35,062 nt of DNA from Opitutus sp. GAS368 (GTDB lineage Bacteria > Verrucomicrobiota > Verrucomicrobiia > Chthoniobacterales > Chthoniobacteraceae): the NCBI GenBank assembly GCA_943329925.2, contig CALQFT020000016.1:1-35062 (forward strand). Reading direction: 5' to 3'. How positions within the stretch are numbered: the first letter of the stretch is position 1; the number at the start of each line of letters is the position of its first letter. The position numbers and the translations under genes were made by a program. Shown piece after piece: positions 1-11,683 of the stretch. Under the pieces are notes generated by a model, which saw nothing but the letters and a program-made list of their open reading frames with translations, had not been told where the DNA came from and ran no database searches.

Positions 1-71
1 ACCATGGTTCCCATGGCGCCGTCGAGGATGACGACGCGGTTTTGGAGAAGGGAATGAAGCGGATGGGACAT
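1..71 (-). CDS. metH: Methionine synthase (cobalamin-dependent), N-terminal fragment
   Basis: Only the first 23 codons are in the window; the gene runs off the left edge. The reverse-strand ATG at 71 opens a frame that reads MSHPLHSLLQNR and then VVILDGAMGTM. The LDGAMGTM motif is the hallmark start of the homocysteine S-methyltransferase domain of MetH, which lies at the N-terminus of the full cobalamin-dependent enzyme. A stand-alone homocysteine methyltransferase (MmuM/BhmT type) or a split MetH cannot be excluded from this fragment. A B12-dependent enzyme would fit the cobalamin operon at the other end of the window. The leader contains a 9-bp hairpin at 122-149. Confidence 0.8.
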   Translation of the reverse strand, partial: MSHPLHSLLQNRVVILDGAMGTM

Positions 72-121
72 GGTGTATTAGAGTAAAAAGGGGGAGGGCG
101 AGGCGAGCAAGTAAAACAAAT

Positions 122-149
122 CGACGCATCATGATGGATGGATGCGTCG
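122..149 (-). promoter_or_regulatory. Leader hairpin upstream of metH
   Basis: A perfect 9-bp inverted repeat, CGACGCATC (122-130) and GATGCGTCG (141-149), encloses a 10-nt loop. Read on the minus strand it is followed by a T-rich stretch (ATTTGTTTTA) and then the metH start about 50 nt further on. This is attenuator- or terminator-like in position. It matches no riboswitch consensus that I can name with confidence. Confidence 0.4.
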
Positions 150-293
150 CGCGGCTGCCGCGGCCTGCCTGCTTGATATACTCCGCTAAAGTTGCGCTTC
201 AGTTTGCCTTTGGTTCAAGGGTTTATCTGAACATTTGGTTCGACAGAGAATCCAGTTTGCTTAAGAGTTTAGTGTTCGAAATCTGGATGTTTA

Positions 294-977
294 ATGAAGG
301 TCCTCTACCGTCTAAGTGATAACTCCTACCAAAAAGTCCGCTTCCAAAAGGCTACAAAGCTTTATTGCCTTGAGAATTTTCTAAAGCATTTCCCGGCTCA
401 GGAAGTGGTGTTGTTTGCAGATAAGGTTAGGGACGAGACCTTTGAGGAGTTAAAGCAATTCAACTGCACTTTGGTACGTACCGAAGGCGGCAGTAGTGCC
501 GCTGGATTCAGAATTGCGCTTGAGTACGCGCTTTCCCTCCCTGATGAGGAGCCTGTCTATTTTGTTGAGGATGATTATCTTCACCTTCCTGGGTCACGAG
601 CACTGTTGCTGGAAGGACTTTACCGCGCCCATTATGTTTCCCTTTATGACCATATGGATAAATACAGGTCCGCTGAGTCTGGTGGAAATCCTGCCATTGG
701 TGCGGACTGCGCTGAGTTTACAAAGGTCTTTTTAACTCAGAGTTCCCATTGGAAGCTGACAAATAGCACCACGCTAACCTTCGCCTGCTTTGTGGGAACC
801 ATTCGAGCGGATCTCCCTGATTGGGCTCCATTTATCGGAGGGACTCATCCTTACGATTATTATGCATTTCTGGCGCTAGGTGCTAAGGGGAGGACTCTCA
901 TTACACCGATTCCCGGTCGTTCTACCCATTGCGAACCCGATCATGCGGCCCCGCTGATTGATTGGAGCAGCGTCTAA
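294..977 (+). CDS. Glycosyltransferase-like protein
   Basis: The protein is 227 aa, soluble, with no signal peptide or membrane segment. An acidic EDD motif (VYFVEDDYLHLPGS, about residues 89-102) follows a beta-strand and resembles the DxD metal/nucleotide-sugar site of GT-A glycosyltransferases. The N-terminus (MKVLYRLSDNSYQK) and a later HPYDYYAFLA segment are also compatible with such a fold. The assignment rests on motif style, not on a recognised family. The gene is isolated: it diverges from metH and converges on prfB with a 22-bp gap. It is visibly more AT-rich than its neighbours and has no obvious Shine-Dalgarno, so it may be a transferred gene. The substrate is unknown. Confidence 0.55.
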   Translation: MKVLYRLSDNSYQKVRFQKATKLYCLENFLKHFPAQEVVLFADKVRDETFEELKQFNCTLVRTEGGSSAAGFRIALEYALSLPDEEPVYFVEDDYLHLPGSRALLLEGLYRAHYVSLYDHMDKYRSAESGGNPAIGADCAEFTKVFLTQSSHWKLTNSTTLTFACFVGTIRADLPDWAPFIGGTHPYDYYAFLALGAKGRTLITPIPGRSTHCEPDHAAPLIDWSSV

Positions 978-999
978 AGCGGTTTTGGTTGTTGCCTTG

Positions 1000-2134
1000 T
1001 TAGTCCAAGTCGTCGTCTCCTGCGCCGCGCTTGGCGGAAAGACCACGCAGTTTTCCTTCGATAAAGGCGTCAATGTCTCCGTCCATAACTCCTTGGATGT
1101 CACTTGTTTGAACGCCAGTGCGCAGGTCCTTCACCATCTGGTAGGGTTGGAAAACGTAGGAGCGGATTTGGGAGCCGAAGGCAACGTCGGCTTTTTCACC
1201 GTATTGGCGCTCGAGCTCGGCGCTGCGTTTGTCGGCTTCCATTTGGTGGAGCTTCGCGGCGAGCATGCGTAGCGCAAGATTCTTGTTTTGGTTTTGAGAA
1301 CGTTCGCTTTGGCAGGCGGCAATCAATCCAGTGGGCAAGTGGCGGATGCGCACGGCGGTTTCCACCTTGTTGACGTTTTGTCCGCCCTTGCCTCCCGCGC
1401 GATAGGTGTCGATTTCCAGATCAGTCTCGTTTACTTCGATGGGGGCGCTCTCTGGAAGGTCTGGTACGACATCAACCCCGGCAAAGGAGGTGTGGCGACG
1501 TTTGTTGGAATCAAAGGGCGAGATGCGTACCAGACGATGCACTCCCCGTTCCGTGGCGAGATAGCCGAAGGCGTACTCTCCTGTCACGCGGATGGTTGCG
1601 GATTTGATGCCGACTTCATCCCCAGCTTGGACGTCGATGATGGCAGTCTGATAACCGCGCCGCTCACACCAGCGCTGGTACATGCGCAGCAGCATATCCG
1701 CCCAGTCGCAGGCTTCGGTTCCACCGGCTCCGGATTGCACGGAAAGAAACGCTGAACAGCGGTCAGTCGGGCCTGAGAGGAGCATTTTGAGCTCGAATTG
1801 TTCCAGTGCCTTGGTGAAGGCCTTCAACTCTGCTTCAACCTCGGCGGCGGCTTGGGCCTGATCAGTCTCTATTGTGGCGAGTTCTACTAAAACCTCCAAG
1901 TCAGCTAGTTGGCGATGGAGTGCGAGGAAGGGGTTGATCTTGGAGCGCAGTGCGGAGACTTCTTCGACCAACTCTTGGGCGCGATCTTTGTGGCTCCAAA
2001 AATCCGGAGCACTCATGGCCTCCTCCACCGTGGAGAGACGGGCCTGAAGTGAGGCTAAGTCAAAGATACCTCCGGAGTTCGTGGAGGCGCGCAGAAAGCG
2101 GGGCTAGATCGAGGTTGGAAAGGTCAAGAGACAT
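1000..2134 (-). CDS. prfB: Peptide chain release factor 2, with programmed +1 frameshift
   Basis: RF2 recognises UGA and UAA stop codons and triggers peptide release. The gene is in two frames. A short frame starts at ATG 2134 ([20 protein letters not shown]...) and reaches an in-frame TGA at codon 25 (2060-2062). Skipping one base at CTT-T-GAC continues into the main frame. The joined product is 377 aa. The stop-codon-reading tripeptide SPF falls at residues 205-207 and the catalytic GGQ at 250-252, the same numbers as in E. coli RF2, which supports both the upstream start and the shift. Annotating only the main frame would give a false start near 2028 and remove the N-terminal helices. It is the last gene of the minus-strand greA-eno-ftsB-prfB run. 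Confidence 0.97.
2059..2074 (-). promoter_or_regulatory. Programmed +1 ribosomal frameshift site of prfB
   Basis: The minus strand reads CGG AGG TAT CTT TGA C. An internal Shine-Dalgarno-like GGAGG sits three bases before the slippery CTT, which is followed by TGA and C. This is the canonical RF2 autoregulation signal: low RF2 makes the ribosome pause at UGA and slip +1 to make more RF2. Confidence 0.96.
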
Positions 2135-2271
2135 AGGGAAATGGTGCGTTTGCCGATTGCAAAATGCTGGTTTTGAAGCGCATGCAGCAATGCTCGCCCA
2201 GCTGTGGGCCTCCAAAGAGCGGGCGGGCCAATAAAACAAAGGCCCACGAAGCCATCACGGGGAGATGGGAC

Positions 2272-2604
2272 TCAGTGCTTGGTTGCTTCGAAGCGAAAGA
2301 GCGTCTCGCCTTCCTGCATCAGGTCGAGTTTGTCGCGGGCGATCAGACTCAGGTACTCAGAGCTGGTGCGCAGGAGTCGTTCTTCGCGTTCGTGACGCTG
2401 CAAAATAGACTTCTTTTCTGCCAGCTTGTTTTCCAGATCCTGAATCTGCGCCTGCATCTCATTCCGGCGCGAAGTTTCTGGAAGATAACGGATTGCAAGT
2501 GTGGCGACAACAAGCATCACAATAATAGAAGCCACGGCCCGGTTTAGGGAAACCCATACCGGGGGTGCTTGATTCGTTTGATGCTCGAAGAATCTGTCGC
2601 TCAC
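2272..2604 (-). CDS. Septum formation initiator family protein (FtsB/DivIC-like)
   Basis: The 110-aa protein has a short cytosolic N-terminus, one membrane segment (about residues 22-42, AVASIIVMLVVATLAIRYL) and then a charged heptad-type coiled coil (about 48-85). This is the FtsB/DivIC layout. Those proteins join FtsL and FtsQ/DivIB in the divisome, with the coiled coil in the periplasm. The start codon is GTG at 2604, six bases after the end of eno, so the two are probably co-transcribed; an eno-ftsB pairing is common in bacteria and supports the call. Sequence alone does not separate FtsB from DivIC. Confidence 0.85.
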   Translation of the reverse strand: MSDRFFEHQTNQAPPVWVSLNRAVASIIVMLVVATLAIRYLPETSRRNEMQAQIQDLENKLAEKKSILQRHEREERLLRTSSEYLSLIARDKLDLMQEGETLFRFEATKH

Positions 2605-2610
2605 AAATAT

Positions 2611-3918
<1,308 letters not shown>

Positions 3919-4031
3919 TTACAAGGATGGATTTCCGACTGGGCAGTTTGTCGCCCGACACTGCGAAATGCGTGCCGTACTCAAGCCGGAGAGAGATTGC
4001 CCGCCTCAGAGGGAGGCTGGCAAATTCAATT

Positions 4032-5918
4032 TCAGTTTTTGAGCCAAGCCTTAATGGAGAGGATCTCCACCTGCCGCGTTCCGGTTTCGGTGGGGAGTTC
4101 CACCGTGTCTCCGGGCTGTTTGCCGATCATCGCTTGTGACATCGCTGCCTTGTAGGAAATGATGTTCTTCTCGGTGATGGTGTCCCAAGCGCCAAGAATG
4201 TGGTACGTCTCGATCTCGGCAGACACAGTGTCTTTGATGCAAACAGATGTGCCTATCCCAACGCGACTTGTGTCTGGGTTTGCAAAGTCCGTGCCGCGTG
4301 CCGTCATGATCTCGCGTTCGAGATCCGCACGGCGCCGTCCCAGCATACGCTGGCTTTCCTTGGCCGCCTTGAACTCTGCGTTTTCCTTGAGGTCGCCGTG
4401 ACTGGCGGCTTCGGCGATGTCGCGGGAGTTGTCGGGAATTTTTTTGTTGATGATTTCCTCGTACTCTTCCTGCCGTTTCTGAAGGCTGTCCCAGGAAACA
4501 ATAAGGCCTTCTTGTTTGTCTTCCTTTTCTCCTGAATGCGAGTCCGCGCGCTCACCAGAGATCAGGGCTTCCAATTCAGGGTAGACACGCACGAAGCGGC
4601 CCAGCAAGGAGCGCTTGTTAAGATCTTCGAAGACTGGGGTTAACAACAGCTTGCGCATGGCTTCCCGCACTTCTTCCAACTCTGCTCGCGAAAGCAAGTC
4701 AGGCAGCAAGCCTTCGTCGTTAATCACCAAATCGTGCAGCTTACGGTCGCGGTTCTCGTTGAACTGATCGCGTTCCAAAGCCGACAAAATTGCGCTCATG
4801 ACGCGCGGGTGGAGCAAGTCGCGGAATTCGCTGCCCTTGCGGTTGCGTTCCTTTTTGTCACACAGCCATGTCAGCGCGGCAGATGAGATGGAATGGTCTC
4901 GGATGGAACGATCTAGCGCTGCACGCAGTTGTTCTGAATAGTTGTGCTCCTGTAACAGGCGGGCCGATTCCGCCACTAGGCGAGTGCTACCACGAAGGAT
5001 AAGCTGGAGCGCTTTGGTGGACCAGTCTTCTCCGAAGGATTCCTGTAAAGCGGCCATGGCGCGCTTGAGTTTTGCGGCCGGGATTTCTTCCAGCAGCGTG
5101 GTCAGGTTGCGCTGCTCTTCTAAGAGAATGCCAGCGATGGTCAACGAGTCGGAGCCGAGGGCCAGACCCCTGCAGCGGTCGATGATTTCATCCCGTAAGG
5201 TGATGAGCGTAAGGCACTCAGCCGTGCGAAGTTTGAGGTTTCGGCGGGCGGACTCGTCCATTTCCGAAAGCAGCGGGGTGAGTTGAACAACGGGCTCTTT
5301 AAACTCCTCTAGGTCACGCAGAATCTTTTCCACAGCGCTAATCTGGTCCTTGACCTGCCGCGCGGCATGGAAGGCGCTAAGATGTTGTTCGGAGCGGGAA
5401 ACCGCTTCCGAGCGGAAAAGGATGGGATCTGTCTTTTTGACAGGGAGCGAGAAGTGGCCGTTTTTCTTGAGCAGCTTCTTTGTGCTATCCCACCATTTTT
5501 TGAATTCGGGCTCTTTGTAGACGGAGGGGACGAGGATTTTGGTGAACTCGTCCTGGGTCATCCGGTTGTTGTGATCAGCGAGGATCTGGATGGTGAAGGC
5601 GACCGGATCGGTGGAGGCGCTGGTTCGGACGGCGTCGAGGTTTTCCGCAATTCGGGCGTGGATGTGGTTGGATGCCAACGGAGTAAGCGACTCAGCTGCG
5701 TACTGCATCTGCATCTCGTGGGCTTTTTTTTCCGTGAAATCAATCACCACTTTGTTCAGCAGAAAATCCAGACTCACGATTTTACCGAACTTCCAACTCT
5801 TGTGAAAGATACAGGTGCCTTCGCCTAATTGCTCAAGAGCGGTAGCGGTGGTGGTGGAAATTTTGCCTGCTTCGACTGCCTTCAGAATCTCGGGGTGCTG
5901 CATAGAGTCTGGTACCAT
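4032..5918 (-). CDS. greA: Long-form GreA/GreB transcript cleavage factor
   Basis: The last ~150 residues are a complete Gre factor: a coiled-coil domain with the acidic tip HGDLKENAEF (tip Asp and Glu near residue 510) that reaches into the RNA polymerase secondary channel and promotes cleavage of backtracked RNA, followed by the FKBP-like C-terminal domain. Ordinary GreA is about 158 aa; here ~470 residues precede it. The extension starts with a small beta-rich unit (CIFHKSWKFGKIVSLDF...) and continues as a mostly helical region of unknown function. Long GreA of this kind is known from Chlamydiae and Verrucomicrobia. The ATG at 5918 gives 628 aa; GTG 5924 and ATG 5903 are alternatives. The start faces copA only 30 bp away. 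Confidence 0.9.
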   Translation of the reverse strand: MVPDSMQHPEILKAVEAGKISTTTATALEQLGEGTCIFHKSWKFGKIVSLDFLLNKVVIDFTEKKAHEMQMQYAAESLTPLASNHIHARIAENLDAVRTSASTDPVAFTIQILADHNNRMTQDEFTKILVPSVYKEPEFKKWWDSTKKLLKKNGHFSLPVKKTDPILFRSEAVSRSEQHLSAFHAARQVKDQISAVEKILRDLEEFKEPVVQLTPLLSEMDESARRNLKLRTAECLTLITLRDEIIDRCRGLALGSDSLTIAGILLEEQRNLTTLLEEIPAAKLKRAMAALQESFGEDWSTKALQLILRGSTRLVAESARLLQEHNYSEQLRAALDRSIRDHSISSAALTWLCDKKERNRKGSEFRDLLHPRVMSAILSALERDQFNENRDRKLHDLVINDEGLLPDLLSRAELEEVREAMRKLLLTPVFEDLNKRSLLGRFVRVYPELEALISGERADSHSGEKEDKQEGLIVSWDSLQKRQEEYEEIINKKIPDNSRDIAEAASHGDLKENAEFKAAKESQRMLGRRRADLEREIMTARGTDFANPDTSRVGIGTSVCIKDTVSAEIETYHILGAWDTITEKNIISYKAAMSQAMIGKQPGDTVELPTETGTRQVEILSIKAWLKN

Positions 5919-5948
5919 ACTCACGGGTTTCGAGTTCGGAAAGGGGGA

Positions 5949-8243
<2,295 letters not shown>

Positions 8244-8258
8244 GGGGAACGTTTCCCC
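8244..8258. terminator. Inverted repeat between convergent copA and gspG
   Basis: GGGGAA-CGT-TTCCCC forms a 6-bp stem with a 3-nt loop immediately after the copA stop, in the 44-bp gap to the end of gspG. There is no T-tract on either side, so it is a weak, possibly bidirectional terminator candidate. Confidence 0.35.
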
Positions 8259-8287
8259 AATGATAAAACGTGCAGCAGGTTGTGGCC

Positions 8288-8728
8288 TTATTTTCTCCAG
8301 TTGCCCATGTCGTCGTCGGTACCCGGTGTACGGTCCTTGCCGGCTGAGAAAAGGTCGTAACTGTCTGTGTTGCGGCGCCCTGGAGCAACGTACTGGTACT
8401 CCATGCCCCAAGGGTCCATGGGGACTTCTTTGAGTAACTGCCGCCAGTTGCGCGGTGCGGGGGAGGAGGAGGGCTGCTGGACGAGCGCCTTCAGTCCCTG
8501 TTCCGTGCTTGGAGGGAACCCGTTCATGCTCTCGTAGACCATGAGCTGGGTTTGAATGGTCTGAAGGTCGCTTTTTATTTTGGTGTCTTTGGCCACGCCC
8601 AGATTGTCGCCCAAAGTGTAGGCGGCGACCCCTGCAAGGAGGCCGATGATCATGACGACCATCATGATTTCGATAAGCGTGAATCCTGAGCGCAGGGAGA
8701 TGGGGGAACGGAGGGGAGAACGTTTCAT
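8288..8728 (-). CDS. gspG: Type II secretion system major pseudopilin GspG
   Basis: This is the major pseudopilin, which assembles into the periplasmic pseudopilus of type II secretion machines. The 146-aa protein has a basic leader ending in Gly before FTLIEIMMVVMIIGLLAG, the prepilin-peptidase site with conserved Glu at +5 and the hydrophobic helix. The C-terminal region DPWGMEYQY and GKDRTPGTDDDMGNW is the GspG-specific part, including the calcium-binding loop acids. It is the last gene of a minus-strand run with gspF and an exported protein. No GspE ATPase, GspD secretin or prepilin peptidase is nearby. Confidence 0.93.
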   Translation of the reverse strand: MKRSPLRSPISLRSGFTLIEIMMVVMIIGLLAGVAAYTLGDNLGVAKDTKIKSDLQTIQTQLMVYESMNGFPPSTEQGLKALVQQPSSSPAPRNWRQLLKEVPMDPWGMEYQYVAPGRRNTDSYDLFSAGKDRTPGTDDDMGNWRK

Positions 8729-8760
8729 AGGGCGGAAGCGGTTTGGGTGGTGTCTGTGGG

Positions 8761-9801
8761 TTAGCGGCGGGAACGGAGTTGAAGTTCAACGCGACGAATC
8801 TCAATAGATTCGCCTTCAAGGGGTTGGGTCAGTTGCAGAAGGTTTTTTCCCTTTTGCAAAACAGTTCCGGGCAGGAATTGTTGGACCCGGATCCAGCCTG
8901 TGTAGCGCAGAAGCGAATTGACGCTGGCTTGGGCGGCAGGCTCGTCACGCGAGTGCCACGCGGGGTCGGCGAGATCAGGCAGTGAGAGCGATACGGCGGG
9001 AAGATCGGTTTCGTTGAGCTCTAATACCGGCGGCATTTCCGCGACGACGTTTCTCACTTCAAAAGAGATGACGGCGCATGCTGGGTGGCTGGCGAGTTCA
9101 AATTCAATGGCCTGAGGTTGACCTGCGGTTAAGGTGAATGGACCGGCATCCAGCGGGGCCTCCACGCGGTTCCAAAGGTAGCGGTCCTCCACGCGTGGTG
9201 GCAGGGTGCTGATGGAGTTTCCGAAAGCGTCAGCTATGGGCGCTGCGTTGAAGTCGACGGCCTGCAGGACCTTGGCGTAACGCATTGCGCTGGCGAAGAG
9301 GCCAGTGAGGCGTGAGCCGTCGCCCGGGAGGTCGATCTCCATGTAGTCGGCTCCTTCCGTGGACGCAAAGACGGTCTCAGTTGAGGCTGCATCTTGAGAG
9401 CCAAATGGTTTGGAATGATATACTTGAGTGCCAGTCTCGGTCCAGCTCGCAACGCTTGCCTGGCCAATCCCTGGGGCGAGGGTTACTCGGAGTTCTACCG
9501 TTTGGGCCAGAAAATTAAGCTTTCGTAAATGCAAGCGCACCGAGGTGTGGCGCAGTCGGGTGGCCTCGGCTCTGGAGAGGTTGAGCGTCGTGGAGTCGAA
9601 TCGATGATGCTGCACGCTAACGCTTTGAATCCACATGGGCAGGGCGTTCACGGGGCGCTCTGCCAGCAACTGGATTGGGTCAAAGCGGATGGCAAACGTT
9701 GTGCCTTGTTGCCGCAATTGGGACTGTTCGGCAGACGCGGTTGTGCCAAGCAGCGCTGCCGCTACCAGCGCGATGAGATGTGGTAAAAATTTACTGCGCA
9801 T
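8761..9801 (-). CDS. Exported protein of unknown function between gspF and gspG
   Basis: The 346-aa protein begins with a clear Sec signal peptide (MRSKFLPHLIALVAAALLGTTASAEQ, cleavage probably after ASA). The mature part has no further membrane segment and is predicted by eye to be mostly beta-strand. The C-terminal stretch (TGWIRVQQFLPGTVLQKGKNLLQL) looks like one face of a jelly-roll or galactose-binding-like sandwich; that is inference. I recognise no family. Spacing is 48 bp from gspF upstream and 32 bp to gspG downstream on the same strand, so it is probably co-expressed with the pseudopilus parts and could be a periplasmic component or a substrate of that machine. Confidence 0.75.
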   Translation of the reverse strand: MRSKFLPHLIALVAAALLGTTASAEQSQLRQQGTTFAIRFDPIQLLAERPVNALPMWIQSVSVQHHRFDSTTLNLSRAEATRLRHTSVRLHLRKLNFLAQTVELRVTLAPGIGQASVASWTETGTQVYHSKPFGSQDAASTETVFASTEGADYMEIDLPGDGSRLTGLFASAMRYAKVLQAVDFNAAPIADAFGNSISTLPPRVEDRYLWNRVEAPLDAGPFTLTAGQPQAIEFELASHPACAVISFEVRNVVAEMPPVLELNETDLPAVSLSLPDLADPAWHSRDEPAAQASVNSLLRYTGWIRVQQFLPGTVLQKGKNLLQLTQPLEGESIEIRRVELQLRSRR

Positions 9802-9849
9802 GGGTTGCAGTGGAAAAGAGGGGTGGAAAGGAAACCGGAGGGGAATTGA

Positions 9850-11109
9850 TCAGACGCCTCCGGGACGGAGTCCTTTGGTCATCGAGAACACAGCACTTAG
9901 AATGCCGAAGACTACAAAACCGACTACTATAGCGATTCCGACCATCACCAGCGGTGGGATGAGTGTGGAAATCATACGGACCTGTTTGTCGAGCTCGCGA
10001 TCGTACACATCCGCGATGTTGTTAAGCGTCTCTCCGAGGCGCCCCGACTGTTCCCCCACCGAAAGCATGTCGGAGAACAGTTCCGGGAAAATGTTTTGCT
10101 GGGTCATGGCGTTTGAAAGCGCCACGCCATCCACCACGGAGCGCAGTACCAACTTCATGCGCTCCAACACGTAAACATTGCCCGCGATATCCTGGATAAG
10201 CTCCAATGCCCGCACCAGCGTGACTCCGTTGAGCAGCAGGGTCCCCAGCGTGCGCGCGAACTGGGCGTAATAACGGTGCCGCAATACACTGCTATAACCC
10301 GGGATATGCCAGAGAATGGTGTCCCACTGTTTGCGGCCCGAGGGCGTCGCCGTCCACGAACGCATCAGCATCGTGGTTCCCACCACCACCAGCGCGCCCA
10401 CCCACCAGTAGTGCGCAATGGCCCCGTGCACGTTCATCAGAATCCGCGTCGGCAGCGGCAACTCCTGATTGGTGTCGGTAAAAAACTTCATGAGTTTGGG
10501 CACCATGAAAGTCATGAAAAAGATCACCATGACGAAGCCCACGACAACCAGAACTGCCGGGTAGACAAGGGCCTGTTGCACGCGATCGCGGAGGTTTTTC
10601 ACCTCCGCCAAGTAGGTGACCAGACGTTTTAAAATATCAGCAAGGGTGCCTGAGGCCTCGCCGGCTGCGACCATGTTGATGTAAAGCGGCTCGAAGATTT
10701 TGGGGAAGTCCTTGAGCGCCTGCGAGAGGCTGCGTCCTTCCACCAGCGCTTGATGCAGTTTTTTTGCAAGTCCGTGCATCTTGGGATGCTTCATGCGGCG
10801 CACCAGAATTTGGAGCGCTTCATCCAAGGTCATTCCCGCTCCCAAGAGTAGCGCAAGTTGTTCGGTGAAAAGATGCTGCTGATCGTAGGAAAGCGTCTGT
10901 ACCGCGATGGTTCCGGTTGGCTCCGGCGTGTTTTTCGCGGCTGCTGCAGGCGAGTCTTTGGCGTTGCCCGTTGCCGCCAATTGGATGCGTACGGGAAAGC
11001 CTTTAGTTTTCTCCACCTCACGGATTGCCGCGGCACGGTCGGTACAGTCCAGAATACCTTCCAAGAGTTCGCCTTTTGGGGAGCGGGCGACGAAATGGAA
11101 TTGTGGCAT
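9850..11109 (-). CDS. gspF: Type II secretion system inner-membrane platform protein GspF
   Basis: GspF/PilC-family polytopic protein, 419 aa, the platform that couples the cytosolic ATPase to pseudopilus assembly. It starts with the usual MPQFHFVARSPKGELLEG beta-domain, then has two repeated GspF helical domains. Typical strings are EQLALLLGAGMTLDEAL and KLHQALVEGRSLSQAL in the first, and YAQFARTLGTLLLNGVTLVRAL and VGEQSGRLGETLNNIA in the second. Three membrane helices are visible (near 175-200, 225-250 and the C-terminal 385-410). It lies 30 bp after the DUF5069 gene and upstream of the exported protein and gspG. The type IV pilus homologue PilC is the main alternative; GspG next door favours type II. 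Confidence 0.93.
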   Translation of the reverse strand: MPQFHFVARSPKGELLEGILDCTDRAAAIREVEKTKGFPVRIQLAATGNAKDSPAAAAKNTPEPTGTIAVQTLSYDQQHLFTEQLALLLGAGMTLDEALQILVRRMKHPKMHGLAKKLHQALVEGRSLSQALKDFPKIFEPLYINMVAAGEASGTLADILKRLVTYLAEVKNLRDRVQQALVYPAVLVVVGFVMVIFFMTFMVPKLMKFFTDTNQELPLPTRILMNVHGAIAHYWWVGALVVVGTTMLMRSWTATPSGRKQWDTILWHIPGYSSVLRHRYYAQFARTLGTLLLNGVTLVRALELIQDIAGNVYVLERMKLVLRSVVDGVALSNAMTQQNIFPELFSDMLSVGEQSGRLGETLNNIADVYDRELDKQVRMISTLIPPLVMVGIAIVVGFVVFGILSAVFSMTKGLRPGGV

Positions 11110-11139
11110 GGGAGGTGGGCGGATGAAGCGTGGGAAGTC

Positions 11140-11559
11140 TTAGCGGCGGCCTTCGTCCAAGTCGATAAAATCGAAAAGGGTATGAATGTCTGTGCGGTCT
11201 TGAAAGCCGCCTTCGGCGAGACGCTTTTTGAGTCGGGTGGTGGCGACGTCGTTCCAGCCACGTTTGCGCAAAAAATCGTTCCAGATTTCAACTTCCTCTT
11301 CGGAGGGGCGCCGTCCATGGGTGAAGCACCACTCAAGAAGTTGTTCGTCGGAGCCGCCGGCGAGAACCTGCGCGCGGAGATCGGCGTAGGTGACGTGGAG
11401 GAAGTTCACGCAACGAAGGTCGAAGCCCTCTCCGAGGTTGGATACATAATCCTGCGGGAGAAGATTTTGAGCGTGGAGCCTTATTTTGTCCAGCATGCGT
11501 CCGAAGTAAACAAGGGACAGCGTTTGGGTGTGTGGGCTCCGTATGGCGGGGATTTGCAT
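11140..11559 (-). CDS. DUF5069 domain-containing protein
   Basis: The 139-aa cytosolic protein matches the DUF5069 pattern as I know it: an N-terminal GRMLDKIRLHAQNLLPQDY segment, LGEGFDLRCVNFLHVTY in the middle, and a LLEWCF motif. The family is found widely in Verrucomicrobia and related groups; the function is unknown. The C-terminal half is rich in charged helices. It is the first gene of the minus-strand run into gspF (30-bp gap), which may be incidental co-transcription with the secretion genes. Confidence 0.8.
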   Translation of the reverse strand: MQIPAIRSPHTQTLSLVYFGRMLDKIRLHAQNLLPQDYVSNLGEGFDLRCVNFLHVTYADLRAQVLAGGSDEQLLEWCFTHGRRPSEEEVEIWNDFLRKRGWNDVATTRLKKRLAEGGFQDRTDIHTLFDFIDLDEGRR

Positions 11560-11683
11560 TTTAAGTAAGGACGCGCTCCAGACACGCTATCGGGTCGGGG
11601 CTTGGGCTGCAAGCTGTGGTGCTTGGGGAGATACGGATGCTTTCGGGGCTGGAATTGCGCCGGGCATGCCGTAGGATTGGAGC

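Noticed and set aside
131-319. 62-aa frame before the glycosyltransferase-like gene
   Set aside because: It overlaps the metH leader hairpin and the next gene, has no SD and reads as low-complexity non-coding sequence.
2205-2248. Inverted repeat GTGGGCCT/AGGCCCAC between ftsB-like gene and prfB
   Set aside because: The loop is 28 nt long with no T-tract; too weak to call a terminator.
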